Position numbers and translations under genes: made by a program
NCBI RefSeq assembly: GCF_003628125.1
Contig: NZ_RBZU01000005.1
Span: 62,001-126,000 of the forward strand
DNA from: Pararobbsia silviterrae
GTDB taxonomy: Bacteria > Pseudomonadota > Gammaproteobacteria > Burkholderiales > Burkholderiaceae
DNA: 64,000 nucleotides
Reading direction: 5' to 3'
Shown here: in pieces, positions 35,543 to 45,475 of the stretch
How positions within the stretch are numbered: the stretch's first letter is position 1
Layout: the number at the start of each line of letters is the position of its first letter
The notes under the pieces: model-generated
Seen by the model: the letters and a program-made list of their open reading frames with translations, nothing else
Told to the model about the DNA's origin: nothing
The model's database searches: none

Positions 35543-35806
35543 TTACTTCGCGGCCTTGCCGGCGGCGCGTGCACCGAACTTCTGACGGAACTTCTCGACA
35601 CGGCCGGCCGTGTCCATGATCTTTTGCTGACCCGTGTAGAACGGATGCGATTCCGACGACACTTCGATCTTCGCGAGCGGGTATTCCTTGCCTTCGAAGA
35701 CGGCCGTTTCCTTCGTCTGGATCGTCGAGCGCGTCACGAACTTGAAGTCGTTCGAGACATCGATGAACAGGACTTCGCGGTAATTCGGGTGAATGCCTTC
35801 TTTCAT
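35543..35806 (-). CDS. rpmE2: 50S ribosomal protein L31 type B
   Basis: An 87-residue L31 paralogue: [14 protein letters not shown], then [26 protein letters not shown] and VEKFRQKFG. It lacks the CxxC zinc ligands of the type A protein, which marks the zinc-free (C-) type B form often induced under zinc limitation. A ribosome-binding site (AAGGAAGTG) precedes the ATG at 35806. A strong terminator follows. No Zur box was recognised upstream. Confidence 0.96.
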   Translation of the reverse strand: MKEGIHPNYREVLFIDVSNDFKFVTRSTIQTKETAVFEGKEYPLAKIEVSSESHPFYTGQQKIMDTAGRVEKFRQKFGARAAGKAAK

Positions 35807-36010
35807 GTCACTTCCTTGGTATCGAGCGGTAGCCAGCTCGCCGCACTGCGTTGTTCGGGCTTCGATAGCCCAAGCGGGAGCCACTTGCCAAGTGGGAAAA
35901 GCGGAATTATGCCAGAGAATCAGACCTTTGCCAGTGTTTTGTGCAATGGGCCGGAAATCCGCGGGCGTCGGCTCCCGCTTGTCGGCACCCGCTCGATCGG
36001 GCGATGCGCC

Positions 36011-36853
36011 TTAATCGATCTCGGGCGCGAGCGGCGGGTCGAACACCTGCGCCGGGTCCTGCCGGTAGTAGCGCGCAAGCAGGCGATAGAGTTCGGGATA
36101 GGCCGCCTCGAACGGGCGCGGCGTCACGAAGAGCGCCTCGCTGCAGACCGCGAAGAATTCGGAAGGATGGTCAGCCGCATAGGGATCGATCAACGACGTC
36201 TCGGCGAACTGCTGCCATCGGCGGTCGGAGATGCCGTCGACGCGCCGGCAGAAGCGGTCATAGGCATGGTCGAAGACGTCGGCCCATTCCTGGGGTTTCA
36301 GATCGGGGTGCAGGCGCTTGAACAACGGCGGGCGACCGTCGGCCTCGCCGCCGAGCATATCGATCTTGTGCGCGAACTCGTGGATCACGACGTTGTACGC
36401 ATCGCCGCCCGAGCCCATCCGGACATCTTCCCACGACAGCAGCACGGGGCCGCCTTCCCACGCTTCGCCGCTCGCGTCCTGGACGATTTCATGGACCACG
36501 CCGTCCTCGTCCTCGACCGTCTTGCGGATCACGAACTCGCCCGGATAGATCACGACGCCGACCCAGCCGCGATAGAAATCGAGTCCGAGATTGAGGACGG
36601 GCAAGGCCGCCTGCGCCGCGACCGCGACACAGATTTCATCGGTGAGTTCGAGATCGTGCGCGGTCGAGAACTGTTTCTGCGCGAGGAACAGACTGCTCAT
36701 GTCGCGCAGCCGCGCGCGACCGGCATCGTCGAGCCAGTCGAGGAACGGGAGATTCGCGAGCGTGCGCGCCCAGAGCGCGTCGGGTATCGCATGACGGCGT
36801 AAGGCGCGTTCGCGCTTACGGGAATCGAACCAGCGGGTCAGCGAAGTCAGCAT
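36011..36853 (-). CDS. mtfA: MtfA-type zinc-dependent peptidase
   Basis: A 280-residue cytoplasmic metalloprotein. The zinc motif HEFAH is at residues about 158-162, within VVIHEFAHKIDMLGG; HPSEFFAVCSE supplies the further Glu. The Trp-rich N-terminal half (VGVVIYPGEFVI) also matches MtfA. In E. coli MtfA binds the repressor Mlc and so controls ptsG, and has aminopeptidase activity. The start at 36853 is chosen because upstream in-frame sequence is repetitive and unconserved. It lies on the same strand as rho, 239 nt downstream. Confidence 0.88.
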   Translation of the reverse strand: MLTSLTRWFDSRKRERALRRHAIPDALWARTLANLPFLDWLDDAGRARLRDMSSLFLAQKQFSTAHDLELTDEICVAVAAQAALPVLNLGLDFYRGWVGVVIYPGEFVIRKTVEDEDGVVHEIVQDASGEAWEGGPVLLSWEDVRMGSGGDAYNVVIHEFAHKIDMLGGEADGRPPLFKRLHPDLKPQEWADVFDHAYDRFCRRVDGISDRRWQQFAETSLIDPYAADHPSEFFAVCSEALFVTPRPFEAAYPELYRLLARYYRQDPAQVFDPPLAPEID

Positions 36854-36909
36854 CGAAGGGCGATCGGGTCGCGGCAGGGCGTGCGAGTGTTCGATTGTGC
36901 CACGCCGCT

Positions 36910-36993
36910 CAAACGAGGCGGCGCAAACGACGCGGACCAAACGACGCCGCACAAACGACGCCGCACAAACGATGGCGGTCAACGACACGGGGC
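36910..36993. repeat. Six 14-nt tandem repeats between rho and mtfA
   Basis: The unit CAAACGACGCCGCA is perfect in the copies starting at 36938 and 36952 and diverged in the copies starting at 36910, 36924, 36966 and 36980. It lies in the intergenic gap downstream of rho on the minus strand. Confidence 0.9.
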
Positions 36994-37030
36994 ACACACC
37001 ACCGCCGGAATGACGCCGCCGAAACGACAG

Positions 37031-37064
37031 GGGCCTCGCGCGCGAAGTGTCGCGCGCGAGGCCC
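37031..37064 (-). terminator. Hairpin downstream of rho
   Basis: A perfect 15-bp GC-rich stem (37031-37045 with 37050-37064) with a four-base loop lies 28 nt after the rho stop codon. It has no proper T-run on the minus strand, so intrinsic termination is doubtful; it may protect the 3' end of the mRNA. Confidence 0.45.
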
Positions 37065-37092
37065 GTCCGGCATATCGGAATCGATGCGCGGA

Positions 37093-38355
37093 TTAACCGC
37101 CGCGACGCATCAGATCGAAGAACTCCGAATTGCTCTTGGTTTGCTTGATCTTGTCGAGCAGGAATTCCATCGCTTCGATTTCATCCATGTCGTGGATGAA
37201 TTTGCGCAGCACCCAGATTTTCTGAAGGATATCGGGCTTGATCAGCAGTTCTTCGCGACGCGTGCCCGACTTGTTCAGATTGATCGACGGGTAGACGCGT
37301 TTTTCGGCGAGACGGCGTTCGAGGTGCACTTCCATATTGCCCGTGCCCTTGAATTCTTCGTAGATCACGTCGTCCATGCGGCTGCCGGTTTCGATCAGCG
37401 CGGTGCCGATGATCGTCAGCGAACCGCCTTCCTCGACGTTGCGCGCCGCGCCGAAGAAGCGCTTCGGACGCTGGAGCGCGTTCGCGTCGACACCGCCCGT
37501 GAGCACTTTGCCCGACGCGGGCACGACCGTGTTGTAGGCGCGCGCGAGACGCGTGATCGAGTCGAGCAGAATGACGACGTCCTGCTTCATTTCGACGAGA
37601 CGCTTGGCCTTTTCGCTGACCATTTCCGCGACTTGCACGTGACGCGCAGCGGGTTCGTCGAACGTCGACGCGATGACTTCGCCGGCGACCGAGCGCTGCA
37701 TTTCGGTGACTTCTTCGGGCCGTTCGTCGATGAGCAGCACGAACAGCGTGACATCGGGGTGGTTCGCCTTGATCGCGTGCGCGATGTGCTGGAGCATGAC
37801 CGTCTTGCCCGACTTCGGCGAGGCGACGAGCAAGCCGCGCTGGCCTTTGCCGATCGGCGAGATCATATCGATGATCCGGCCCGTGACGTTTTCTTCGCCG
37901 CGCATTTCACGCTCGAGATGCAGCGGCTTGTTCGGGTGCAGCGGCGTGAGGTTCTCGAACATGATCTTGTGTTTCGAGGCCTCGGGCGCTTGCCCGTTGA
38001 CTTTGTCGACCTTGACGAGCGCGAAATACCGCTCGCCGTCCTTCGGCGTGCGCACTTCGCCTTCGATCGTGTCGCCCGTATGCAGATTGAAGCGGCGGAT
38101 CTGCGAAGGACTGATGTAGATATCGTCCGTACTCGCGAGATACGACGTCTCGGGCGAACGCAGAAAACCGAACCCGTCGGGCAGCACTTCGAGCGTGCCG
38201 TCGCCGAAAATCGTTTCGCCCGTTTTCGCGCGCTTCTTGAGAATGGCGAACATGAGCTCCTGTTTGCGCAGGCGGTTCGCGTTCTCGATCTCGAGACCGT
38301 TCGCCATTTCGATCAACGCGGAGACGTGTTGCGACTTGAGTTCGGATAAATGCAT
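37093..38355 (-). CDS. rho: Transcription termination factor Rho
   Basis: A 420-residue hexameric RNA-dependent ATPase/helicase that ends untranslated transcripts. The Rho_N and cold-shock-like RNA-binding domain ([27 protein letters not shown], residues about 59-85) precede the ATPase core with Walker [10 protein letters not shown], Walker [18 protein letters not shown], the Q-loop and the R-loop. It is the same length as E. coli Rho (419). It lies downstream of trxA as in many proteobacteria. The 183-nt trxA-rho gap contains a hairpin and may serve as an autoregulatory leader. Confidence 0.98.
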   Translation of the reverse strand: MHLSELKSQHVSALIEMANGLEIENANRLRKQELMFAILKKRAKTGETIFGDGTLEVLPDGFGFLRSPETSYLASTDDIYISPSQIRRFNLHTGDTIEGEVRTPKDGERYFALVKVDKVNGQAPEASKHKIMFENLTPLHPNKPLHLEREMRGEENVTGRIIDMISPIGKGQRGLLVASPKSGKTVMLQHIAHAIKANHPDVTLFVLLIDERPEEVTEMQRSVAGEVIASTFDEPAARHVQVAEMVSEKAKRLVEMKQDVVILLDSITRLARAYNTVVPASGKVLTGGVDANALQRPKRFFGAARNVEEGGSLTIIGTALIETGSRMDDVIYEEFKGTGNMEVHLERRLAEKRVYPSINLNKSGTRREELLIKPDILQKIWVLRKFIHDMDEIEAMEFLLDKIKQTKSNSEFFDLMRRGG

Positions 38356-38497
38356 ACAGGAATCCCGGCAGGGAGAGATGTGCTACGAATTGGGAGGGGC
38401 GGGCAAACGCTCGAAAAAGCGTTCGAAGACGTGTTCGAAAAGGATGGGGCGAATCTTAGCACAGCATGCGCGCGGTTCCGCTAGGCGCGTGCGCGCG

Positions 38498-38523
38498 CCC
38501 ATGTTGCCGGTCGGCAACATGGG
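38498..38523 (-). other. Hairpin in the trxA-rho gap
   Basis: CCCATGTTGCC (38498-38508) and GGCAACATGGG (38513-38523) form an 11-bp stem with a GGTC loop, 15 nt after the trxA stop. No U-run follows in the minus direction. It could end trxA transcripts together with Rho, or belong to a rho leader. Confidence 0.6.
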
Positions 38524-38538
38524 GTCATTCAAGCGGGA

Positions 38539-38865
38539 TCAGAGGTGGCTGTCAAGGAACGCCGCGAGTTGCGACTTGGACAGCGCGCCGACCTTCTGCG
38601 CCGCGACGGCGCCGTTCTTGAAGAGGATCAGCGTCGGGATGCCGCGCACGCCGAACTTGGCGGGGGTCGACTGGTTCTCGTCGACATTCAGCTTCGCGAT
38701 CTGCAGGCGATCGGTGTATTCGCTCGCGACTTCGTCGAGGATCGGTGCAATCATCTTGCACGGACCGCACCATTCGGCCCAGAAGTCGAGCAGCACCGGT
38801 TTGTCTGCCTTGACGACATCCTCTTCGAACGATGCGTCGCTGATATGCTTGATTTGTTCGCTCAT
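38539..38865 (-). CDS. trxA: Thioredoxin 1
   Basis: A 108-residue thioredoxin with the redox motif WCGPC (cysteines near 33 and 36), the [14 protein letters not shown] active-site helix, NVDENQ and the cis-proline in RGIPTL. It is the general dithiol reductant of the cytoplasm, supplying ribonucleotide reductase and PAPS reductase. The ATG at 38865 gives the standard length; upstream extension is unconserved. It is followed by rho on the same strand. Confidence 0.98.
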   Translation of the reverse strand: MSEQIKHISDASFEEDVVKADKPVLLDFWAEWCGPCKMIAPILDEVASEYTDRLQIAKLNVDENQSTPAKFGVRGIPTLILFKNGAVAAQKVGALSKSQLAAFLDSHL

Positions 38866-39506
38866 TGTCTGATTACCTCGTCGCGCCGGGGTCGGGCGGG
38901 GTTCCAAATGGCCGCCACCATACACCAAAACGCAAAAAAAATCCGTCGCCGCCACGGCTGTCCGGGATGGGCAGTCTTCGACGCCAGGGGCGTTGTGGCA
39001 CGAATTGCGGTTGATCTTAGCCCAATTCCCGCACACGCGTGAGAACCTGCTCTGTACAGTCTTTTCGCGTGACGTGAACAAACTGCTTACCGTTCGGCCG
39101 GTTACCGCGATCGGCCGAACGGCGTCTTACGCTCCCCACATGAGGGCCGAACGCGCCGAATCAAGGGGGCGGTGCGCGCGCGTCGCATCGAATACGGTGT
39201 TGAAGGCGTCGTGGTTCGACGGATTGACGACGACGCTTGAAAAGGGCGGACGCGTGCGCGAAACAGGCATGCCGAAAGACACGTCGAGACGCGCCAAGAC
39301 GCTCACCAATACGTGCGTCGAGGCGTGCATCGAAGGTGCATCGAAGGCGCATCGGAGACCCGGCGCGCAACGTACCGACGGCCGTCGGGAGGCGCGTCGC
39401 GAAGCTTGCCGACAGGCGCGCGGACGGACGCGCCGAAGGGCGCGTATGCGCACGATCAGCAATGTCGCTTGTCGGGACCGGGGGCGGCGATGTTAGAATG
39501 CGGCGT
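38866..39506. other. 641-nt region between divergent trxA and the SRP RNA gene
   Basis: No gene is supported; the open frames here are Arg-rich and compositionally driven. TAGAAT at 39494-39499, 7 nt before the SRP RNA 5' end, with TTGTCG at 39469-39474 (19-base spacer), is a plausible promoter for the RNA. Short GCATCGAAGG-type repeats occur near 39328-39352. Confidence 0.5.
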
Positions 39507-39602
39507 GACGGGCCTCCTCGCATGGCGGCGCGGCCAACCTGGTCAGGTCGGGAACGAAGCAGCCACAGCCGTTTTCCGCTAGTGCCGAGGGTCGGGCTCG
39601 TC
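39507..39602 (+). ncRNA. ffs: 4.5S signal recognition particle RNA
   Basis: The highly conserved SRP domain IV is present: CAGGTCGGGAACGAAGCAGCCA at about 39544-39565 contains the GGTC, GGAA-like tetraloop and GCAGCC elements that bind Ffh. The ends pair (GACGGGCC at 39507 with GGCTCGTC at 39595), giving a single long hairpin of about 96 nt, the usual small bacterial form. Its place just upstream of dnaX is conserved in Burkholderiales. Ends are estimated to within a few bases. Confidence 0.93.
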
Positions 39603-39724
39603 ACCCCTCTTCTCTGGATCCCCTGGATCATCCTGCGCCACGCATCCGATCGCCGCGCTGCCCGCAGGCAGATCGCAGGCGGTTCCGGCATCCTGGACTC
39701 TGGCAAACAGACCGAACGATCTCG

Positions 39725-42367
39725 ATGACTTACCAAGTTCTCGCGCGCAAGTGGCGCCCGAAGGATTTTGCGTCGCTGGTGGGCCAGGACCACGTGGTCC
39801 GCGCATTGACTCACGCACTCGACTCGCAACGGTTGCATCACGCTTATCTGTTCACGGGTACGCGCGGCATCGGCAAGACGACGCTGTCGCGGATTCTCGC
39901 GAAGGCGCTGAATTGCGAGACGGGCGTCACCGCGACGCCATGCGGCGTCTGCAGCGCATGCCGCGCGATCGATGAAGGGCGTTTCGTCGATTACGTCGAG
40001 ATGGATGCCGCGTCGAATCGCGGCGTCGAGGAGATGGCGTCGCTGCTCGAGCGCGCGATCTACGCGCCCGTCGATGCGCGCTTCAAGGTCTATATGATCG
40101 ACGAAGTGCACATGCTCACGAATCATGCGTTCAACGCGATGCTCAAGACGCTCGAAGAGCCGCCCGCGCATGTGAAGTTCATTCTCGCGACGACCGATCC
40201 GCAAAAGATTCCCGTCACCGTGCTGTCGCGGTGTCTCCAGTTCAATCTCAAGCAGATGCCCGCGACGCACATCGTCGGGCACCTCGAAAACATTCTGTCG
40301 GCCGAGCACATCGGGTATGACGCGCAGGCTCTGCGGCTGCTCGCGAAGGCCGCCGACGGCAGCATGCGCGACGCGTTGTCGCTGACCGATCAGGCGATCG
40401 CCTATTCCGCGGGCGTGGTCGGCGAAGAGGCCGTGCGCGGCATGCTCGGCGCGCTCGATCAGAGTTATCTGATTCGTTTGCTCGACGCGATCGTCGAGGG
40501 CGAAGGCACGACCGTGCTCGCGATTGCCGACGAGATGGCGTCGCGCAGTTTGTCGTTTTCGACGGCGCTCGCCGATCTCGCAGGGTTGCTCCATCGGATC
40601 GCGTGGGCGCAGGTCGCGCCGGCCTCGGTGCTCGACGAATGGCCCGAGGCGGGCGACGTGCGTCGTTTCGCGTCGGCGCTCGGCGCCGAGCAGGTCCAGC
40701 TTTTGTACCAGATTGCGACGATCGGCCGCGCAGAACTCGGGCTGGCGCCCGACGAGTACGCGGGCTTCTCGATGACCCTGTTGCGCATGCTCGCATTCCG
40801 GCCGCTTGGCGATCGGCTCGGCGGGTTGCCGCCATCGGGTGGCGCGTCGACCGGTGGCGCATCGTCGGTACCGTCTGCGGGTTCCGGCGGCATGGGGCGC
40901 GCCGGAGCGGGCGCCGCCCGCGCGGCGCTGGCGTCGAGCGGGTCGGCGGACGCGTCGCAGGGCGCGGCGCCGTCGTCGAAGCGCGCCGCGGATCTGCGCG
41001 AGTCGGCGTCCGGTGCGGCCGCGGTTGCTGTGGGATCGGCCGAGCGCGCGCCACTGCGCGAGCGCGGCGATGCGGTCGGTGACCGTCGCCCGCCCGAGGC
41101 CGTGCACCCCGCCGCGGCCGATACGCGTGAGCGCTCGCCGGTGCACGCGCAGGAATCGGTGCAGGCATGGGCGCACGAATCAACACACCACGAATCGGCG
41201 CAGGGTCTGGAGCACGGCGCGGAGCAGGCGTCGGATCGTGCGACTCAAGCGGTGGCGTCCGCTGATCGAGGCGATACGGCGGCCCCAAGCGTCGACGCAT
41301 CGGACGCATCGGCTGCGTCGGACACGTCGCGTGAATCGCGCGAGTCGAACGCGCCGCGCACGGCGTCCGCGCCGCCGTCGGCCGAGCAAGCCGAACCCGC
41401 CGTGGCCGACACGCGGCCCGTGTCGCCCGCGCGCGCGGCACTCGAGGCGCTGCGGCTCGCGGGGCTGCGCGTGCCGACCGACAAGAGTCGCGCAAGCGCG
41501 CCTGTCGCGCCGCGTCGTCCGGCTTCGTCCGCGCCTTCGGCGCCGGTGACGGTGCCGACGCCGCGTCGCCCCGCGTCGCCGGCCGGTGCGGATCGATCGA
41601 TGTCGACCGAGCGCCCGCGCGGGACGGCCGAGCAGGGCGAGCCCGCTCTCGCGCAACATGCCTCGGCTGCGCGCGCCGTGGATACCCCACCGTGGGAGGC
41701 GCTGCCGGATGCCGCCTATGAAGGCGGTTACGCGACGGACGACGACTTCTACGGCGGCGAATATCGCGACGCCGGCGATGCCGGCGACACCGGTTACACC
41801 GGCGATGCGCGCGCGTCTGCGATGCCGTCCGACGATCTCGATTCGATGCGAGGCGCGTCCATGCGATCGGCGCCGAACGCCGGCGTCGGCGCGCGCGCGG
41901 ATGCCGGCGTCGCGCCCGTGACCGAGGTGGTCCCGAAGGAACCGCCGGTCCGCCTGACCGAATTCGGTCACGATCTCGACTGGCCGGCGTTCGTCACGCG
42001 CCTGGCATTACGCGGGTTCGCGCGCGAACTCGCGTTCCGAAGCGAACTCAGCGCGATCCGCGGCACGACGCTCGAATTGCGCGTCGCGGTTCCGCAACTG
42101 GGCGACCGGGCGCATGTCGACAAGCTCAAGGCCGAACTCGATACGCAGCTTGGCCGCGCCGTCGAACTGTCGATCGTCAACGGCGCCGTGCACTACACGG
42201 CGGCGGCGATCGACGACGCGAGCCGCGCGCGACGCCAGCTCGACGCCGAGCGCGCGATCGAGCGCGATCCGTTCGTCCAGACGCTGATCCGCGACTTCGG
42301 CGCATCGATCATTCCCGGATCGATCCGTCCCGTACCAAGCGGCGCGGGGCCCGCGCCGACCGCCTGA
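39725..42367 (+). CDS. dnaX: DNA polymerase III subunits tau/gamma
   Basis: An 880-residue clamp-loader ATPase. The AAA+ domain (residues 1 to about 240) has Walker [10 protein letters not shown], a four-cysteine zinc site ([16 protein letters not shown]), Walker B with [10 protein letters not shown] and sensor 1 [10 protein letters not shown]. Clamp-loader domain III follows (about 240-365), then a disordered Ala/Ser/Arg/Pro-rich linker of over 300 residues. The C-terminal tau domain (about 735-860) that contacts the polymerase alpha subunit ends the protein. The linker makes it far longer than E. coli tau (643). I saw no A-rich slippery heptamer for gamma production. It heads the conserved dnaX-ybaB-recR run. 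Confidence 0.96.
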   Translation: MTYQVLARKWRPKDFASLVGQDHVVRALTHALDSQRLHHAYLFTGTRGIGKTTLSRILAKALNCETGVTATPCGVCSACRAIDEGRFVDYVEMDAASNRGVEEMASLLERAIYAPVDARFKVYMIDEVHMLTNHAFNAMLKTLEEPPAHVKFILATTDPQKIPVTVLSRCLQFNLKQMPATHIVGHLENILSAEHIGYDAQALRLLAKAADGSMRDALSLTDQAIAYSAGVVGEEAVRGMLGALDQSYLIRLLDAIVEGEGTTVLAIADEMASRSLSFSTALADLAGLLHRIAWAQVAPASVLDEWPEAGDVRRFASALGAEQVQLLYQIATIGRAELGLAPDEYAGFSMTLLRMLAFRPLGDRLGGLPPSGGASTGGASSVPSAGSGGMGRAGAGAARAALASSGSADASQGAAPSSKRAADLRESASGAAAVAVGSAERAPLRERGDAVGDRRPPEAVHPAAADTRERSPVHAQESVQAWAHESTHHESAQGLEHGAEQASDRATQAVASADRGDTAAPSVDASDASAASDTSRESRESNAPRTASAPPSAEQAEPAVADTRPVSPARAALEALRLAGLRVPTDKSRASAPVAPRRPASSAPSAPVTVPTPRRPASPAGADRSMSTERPRGTAEQGEPALAQHASAARAVDTPPWEALPDAAYEGGYATDDDFYGGEYRDAGDAGDTGYTGDARASAMPSDDLDSMRGASMRSAPNAGVGARADAGVAPVTEVVPKEPPVRLTEFGHDLDWPAFVTRLALRGFARELAFRSELSAIRGTTLELRVAVPQLGDRAHVDKLKAELDTQLGRAVELSIVNGAVHYTAAAIDDASRARRQLDAERAIERDPFVQTLIRDFGASIIPGSIRPVPSGAGPAPTA

Positions 42368-42435
42368 GCGAACGCGCCGCGAACGTCCGCGCGGCCGTTT
42401 TCACCGATCACACGATTCTTGAAGGAGCTGTCGCC

Positions 42436-42762
42436 ATGATGAAGAACCAACTGGCCGGGTTGATGAAGCAAGCCCAGCAGATGCAGGACAACATGAAGAA
42501 GATGCAGGACCAGCTTGCGCTCATCGAAGTCGAAGGCCAATCGGGCGCGGGCCTGGTCAAGGTCACGATGACGTGCAAGAACGAGGTCCGCCGCGTGGCG
42601 ATCGATCCGAGCCTGCTCGCCGACGACAAGGACATGCTCGAGGATCTCGTGGCGGCCGCGTTCAACGACGCCGTGCGCAAGGCCGAAGCGACGACGCAGG
42701 AAAAGATGGGTTCGCTGACCGCGGGCATGCCGATGCCGCCCGGGTTCAAGATGCCGTTTTGA
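42436..42762 (+). CDS. ybaB: Nucleoid-associated protein YbaB/EbfC
   Basis: A 108-residue DNA-binding protein that dimerises into tweezer-like pairs: [24 protein letters not shown] helix, [23 protein letters not shown] strands, [17 protein letters not shown] helix and a Met/Pro-rich tail. AAGGAG lies 9 nt before the ATG. It sits between dnaX and recR in the conserved order, which links it to replication and recombination. Confidence 0.96.
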   Translation: MMKNQLAGLMKQAQQMQDNMKKMQDQLALIEVEGQSGAGLVKVTMTCKNEVRRVAIDPSLLADDKDMLEDLVAAAFNDAVRKAEATTQEKMGSLTAGMPMPPGFKMPF

Positions 42763-42798
42763 CGACACGGTGAGACACCAGCGCGCGCGGAGCACACG

Positions 42799-43395
42799 TT
42801 GAAGCCACCTTCCGCATTGGCCACCCTGATCGACGCGTTGCGCGCGCTGCCGGGCGTCGGCCCGAAATCCGCGCATCGCATCGCCTATCACCTGATGCAG
42901 CACGATCGCCCGGGCGCCGAGCGGCTCGGCAATGCCTTGTTGAACGCGACGTCGAGCCTGCATCACTGCGCGAAGTGCAATACGTTCACCGAAGCGGACA
43001 TCTGCGAGACCTGCGCCGACGAGGAGCGCGACGCGAGCTTGCTGTGCGTCGTCGAAACGCCCGCCGATCAGGCGATGCTCGAGCAGACGATGACCTACAA
43101 GGGTTTCTATTTCGTGCTCATGGGCCGCTTGAGTCCGCTCGATGGAATCGGTCCGCGCGAAATTCATTTCGATCGCTTGATGAAGCGCGCGACCGACGGC
43201 GCCGTGCGCGAGGTCGTGCTGGCGACGAACTTTACGAATGAAGGCGAGGCCACCGCGCACTATATCGCGCAGGCGCTCAAGGCACGCGGACTCGCGGTGA
43301 GCCGGCTCGCGCGCGGCGTGCCGGTCGGTGGCGAACTCGAATATGTCGACGCGGGCACGATCGCGCGCGCGGTGCTCGATCGGCGCTCTGTCTGA
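42799..43395 (+). CDS. recR: Recombination mediator protein RecR
   Basis: A 198-residue DNA-repair protein acting with RecO/RecF to load RecA on gapped DNA. The N-terminal helix-hairpin-helix ([17 protein letters not shown]), a C4 zinc finger ([16 protein letters not shown]), a Toprim domain ([27 protein letters not shown]) and the Walker-B-like C-terminus are complete. The start codon is TTG at 42799, fixed by the conserved MKPPSAL beginning. It follows ybaB by 36 nt. Confidence 0.96.
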   Translation: MKPPSALATLIDALRALPGVGPKSAHRIAYHLMQHDRPGAERLGNALLNATSSLHHCAKCNTFTEADICETCADEERDASLLCVVETPADQAMLEQTMTYKGFYFVLMGRLSPLDGIGPREIHFDRLMKRATDGAVREVVLATNFTNEGEATAHYIAQALKARGLAVSRLARGVPVGGELEYVDAGTIARAVLDRRSV

Positions 43396-43421
43396 ACGCT
43401 CAGAATGGCGGTGCATGGATC

Positions 43422-44645
43422 ATGGATGCGACATCGACGGCAGGCCCGATGGCGGGCGTCAAGGTACTCGAACTCGGCACGTTGATCGCCGGACCGTTCG
43501 CGGCGCGGCTGTTTGCCGAATTCGGCGCGCAGGTCATCAAGATCGAGGATCCGCGCGGCGGCGACCCGCTGCGCAAGTGGCGCAAGCTTTATCCCGAGCA
43601 AGGCGGCACGTCGCTCTGGTGGTACGTCCAGGCGCGCAACAAGCAGTCGGTGACGATCAACCTCAAGTCGGACGAGGGCCGCGAGATCGTGCGCGCGCTC
43701 GCCGCCGAGGCCGACATCGTGATCGAGAATTTCCGTCCGGGCGGTCTCGAGAAGCTCGGACTCGGCTATGACGTGCTGTCGCGCGCGAATCCCGGGCTCG
43801 TGATGGTCCGGCTGTCGGGCTTCGGGCAGACCGGTCCGTATCGCGACCGGCCGGGCTTCGGCGCGATCGGCGAATCGATGGGCGGATTGCGCCACATCAC
43901 GGGCTATCCCGAGCTGCCGCCGCCGCGTATCGGCATTTCGATCGGCGATTCGATTGCCTCGTTGCACGGCGTGATCGGCGCACTGATGGCCTTGCATCAT
44001 CGCGATGCGACGGGCGGCAGGATGCATGGCAAGGGGCAGGTCGTCGACGTCGCGCTTTACGAAGCGGTCTTCAACATGATGGAAAGCGTCGTGCCCGAAT
44101 ACGACGCCTATGGTCTCGTGCGCGAGCGCACGGGCGCGTCGCTGCCGGGCATCGTGCCGTCGAACACCTATGCGTGCCGAGACGGCAGCATTGTCATTGG
44201 CGGTAACAGCGATCCGATCTTCCGGCGCCTGATGATCGCGATCGACCGCGACGATCTCGCCAACGATCCCGGGCTCGCGAGCAACGACGGCCGCGTGCCG
44301 CGCACCGCGGAGCTCGATGCCGCGATCGGCGCGTGGCTCGCGCCGCGCACGCTCGACGAAGCGCTGGCCGTGCTTCACGCGGCCGATGTGCCGGCCGGGC
44401 GTATCTACAGCGTGGCCGACATGTTCTCGGATCCGCACTTTATCGCGCGGCAGATGATCGAGCGTTTCACGCTGCCCGACGGTCAACGCCTCGCGTTGCC
44501 GACGATTACGCCCAAACTGTCCGAGACGCCGGGTTCGACGCGCTGGCTCGGCCCCGAGCTCGGCGAGCATACGGACAGCGTGCTGCGCGGGCTCGGCTAC
44601 GACGACGCGCGCATCGCGCGGCTGCGCGCGGACGGTGTCATCTGA
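43422..44645 (+). CDS. Class III (CaiB/BaiF family) CoA-transferase
   Basis: A 407-residue enzyme that moves CoA between acyl groups. N-terminal MAGVKVLELGTLIAGPFAARLFAEFGAQVIKIE is the family signature, and the catalytic Asp lies in VVDVALYEAVF (near residue 210). GFGQTGPY and PRTLDEALAVL are also typical. The substrate cannot be predicted: relatives act on oxalate/formate, carnitine, succinate or bile acids. It starts 26 nt after recR and ends about 70 nt before surE. Confidence 0.93.
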   Translation: MDATSTAGPMAGVKVLELGTLIAGPFAARLFAEFGAQVIKIEDPRGGDPLRKWRKLYPEQGGTSLWWYVQARNKQSVTINLKSDEGREIVRALAAEADIVIENFRPGGLEKLGLGYDVLSRANPGLVMVRLSGFGQTGPYRDRPGFGAIGESMGGLRHITGYPELPPPRIGISIGDSIASLHGVIGALMALHHRDATGGRMHGKGQVVDVALYEAVFNMMESVVPEYDAYGLVRERTGASLPGIVPSNTYACRDGSIVIGGNSDPIFRRLMIAIDRDDLANDPGLASNDGRVPRTAELDAAIGAWLAPRTLDEALAVLHAADVPAGRIYSVADMFSDPHFIARQMIERFTLPDGQRLALPTITPKLSETPGSTRWLGPELGEHTDSVLRGLGYDDARIARLRADGVI

Positions 44646-44716
44646 ATTCGATGTCCTTCGGGTAAAAAGGCAGGGTGGCGCGAGAGCGCCGAATAGACTC
44701 GGTTACAATCGCCCGC

Positions 44717-45475
44717 ATGCGAATTCTGCTCAGCAACGACGACGGCTATCTGGCGCCCGGACTGGCGGCGCTCCACCATGAATTGACGCGGCTGGGCGAC
44801 GTGGAAGTCGTCGCGCCCGAACAAAACTGCAGCGCGGCGTCGAACTCCCTGACGCTCTCGCGACCGCTTTCGCTGTTCGAGGCGCCGAGCGGTTTCCGCT
44901 ATGTCAACGGCACGCCAACCGATTGCGTCCACATCGCGTTGACGGGCGTGCTCGACTACCGGCCGGACATCGTCGTCTCGGGCATCAACAACGGGCAGAA
45001 CATGGGCGAGGACACGCTCTATTCGGGCACCGTCGCGGCGGCGACCGAAGGATTTCTGTTCGGTCTGCCGTCGTTCGCGTTCTCGCTCGCCGGAAAGGAT
45101 TGGCAGCATGTCGGCGATGCGGCGCGTGCGGCGGTCGACATCGTCGAGCACTATCTGCGGCATCCTTTGCCCGCGCCGTTCCTGCTCAACGTCAATATAC
45201 CGAATCGCCCGTATGCGGAACTCGACCGCTGGCGCATTACGCGGCTCGGCAAACGGCATCCGTCGCAGCCGGTGATCCGGCAACAGAATCCGCGCGGCGA
45301 GGCGATCTACTGGATCGGTGCGAGCGGCGAGGCGCGCGAGGCGAGCGCGGGTACCGATTTTCATGCGGTCGCGTCGGGCGAGGTCTCGATCACGCCGTTG
45401 CAGCTCGATTTGACCGATGTGGCGACGCTCGACAGTCTGCGCGAGTGGACGGCGCTCGCGGAGCCTCGCTCATGA
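44717..45475 (+). CDS. surE: 5'/3'-nucleotidase SurE
   Basis: A 252-residue metal-dependent phosphatase for nucleoside monophosphates and short polyphosphates. The N-terminus [15 protein letters not shown] carries the metal-binding Asp pair; [29 protein letters not shown] and [11 protein letters not shown] are family motifs. The start at 44717 is fixed by that conserved N-terminus. Its stop overlaps the pcm start by 4 nt (ATGA). It opens the stationary-phase locus surE-pcm-nlpD-rpoS. Confidence 0.96.
   Translation: MRILLSNDDGYLAPGLAALHHELTRLGDVEVVAPEQNCSAASNSLTLSRPLSLFEAPSGFRYVNGTPTDCVHIALTGVLDYRPDIVVSGINNGQNMGEDTLYSGTVAAATEGFLFGLPSFAFSLAGKDWQHVGDAARAAVDIVEHYLRHPLPAPFLLNVNIPNRPYAELDRWRITRLGKRHPSQPVIRQQNPRGEAIYWIGASGEAREASAGTDFHAVASGEVSITPLQLDLTDVATLDSLREWTALAEPRS

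Noticed and set aside
38993-39496. 167-codon open frame upstream of the SRP RNA
   Set aside because: Arg-rich, low complexity in its second half, no domain and no ribosome-binding site; it also overlaps the probable SRP RNA promoter.
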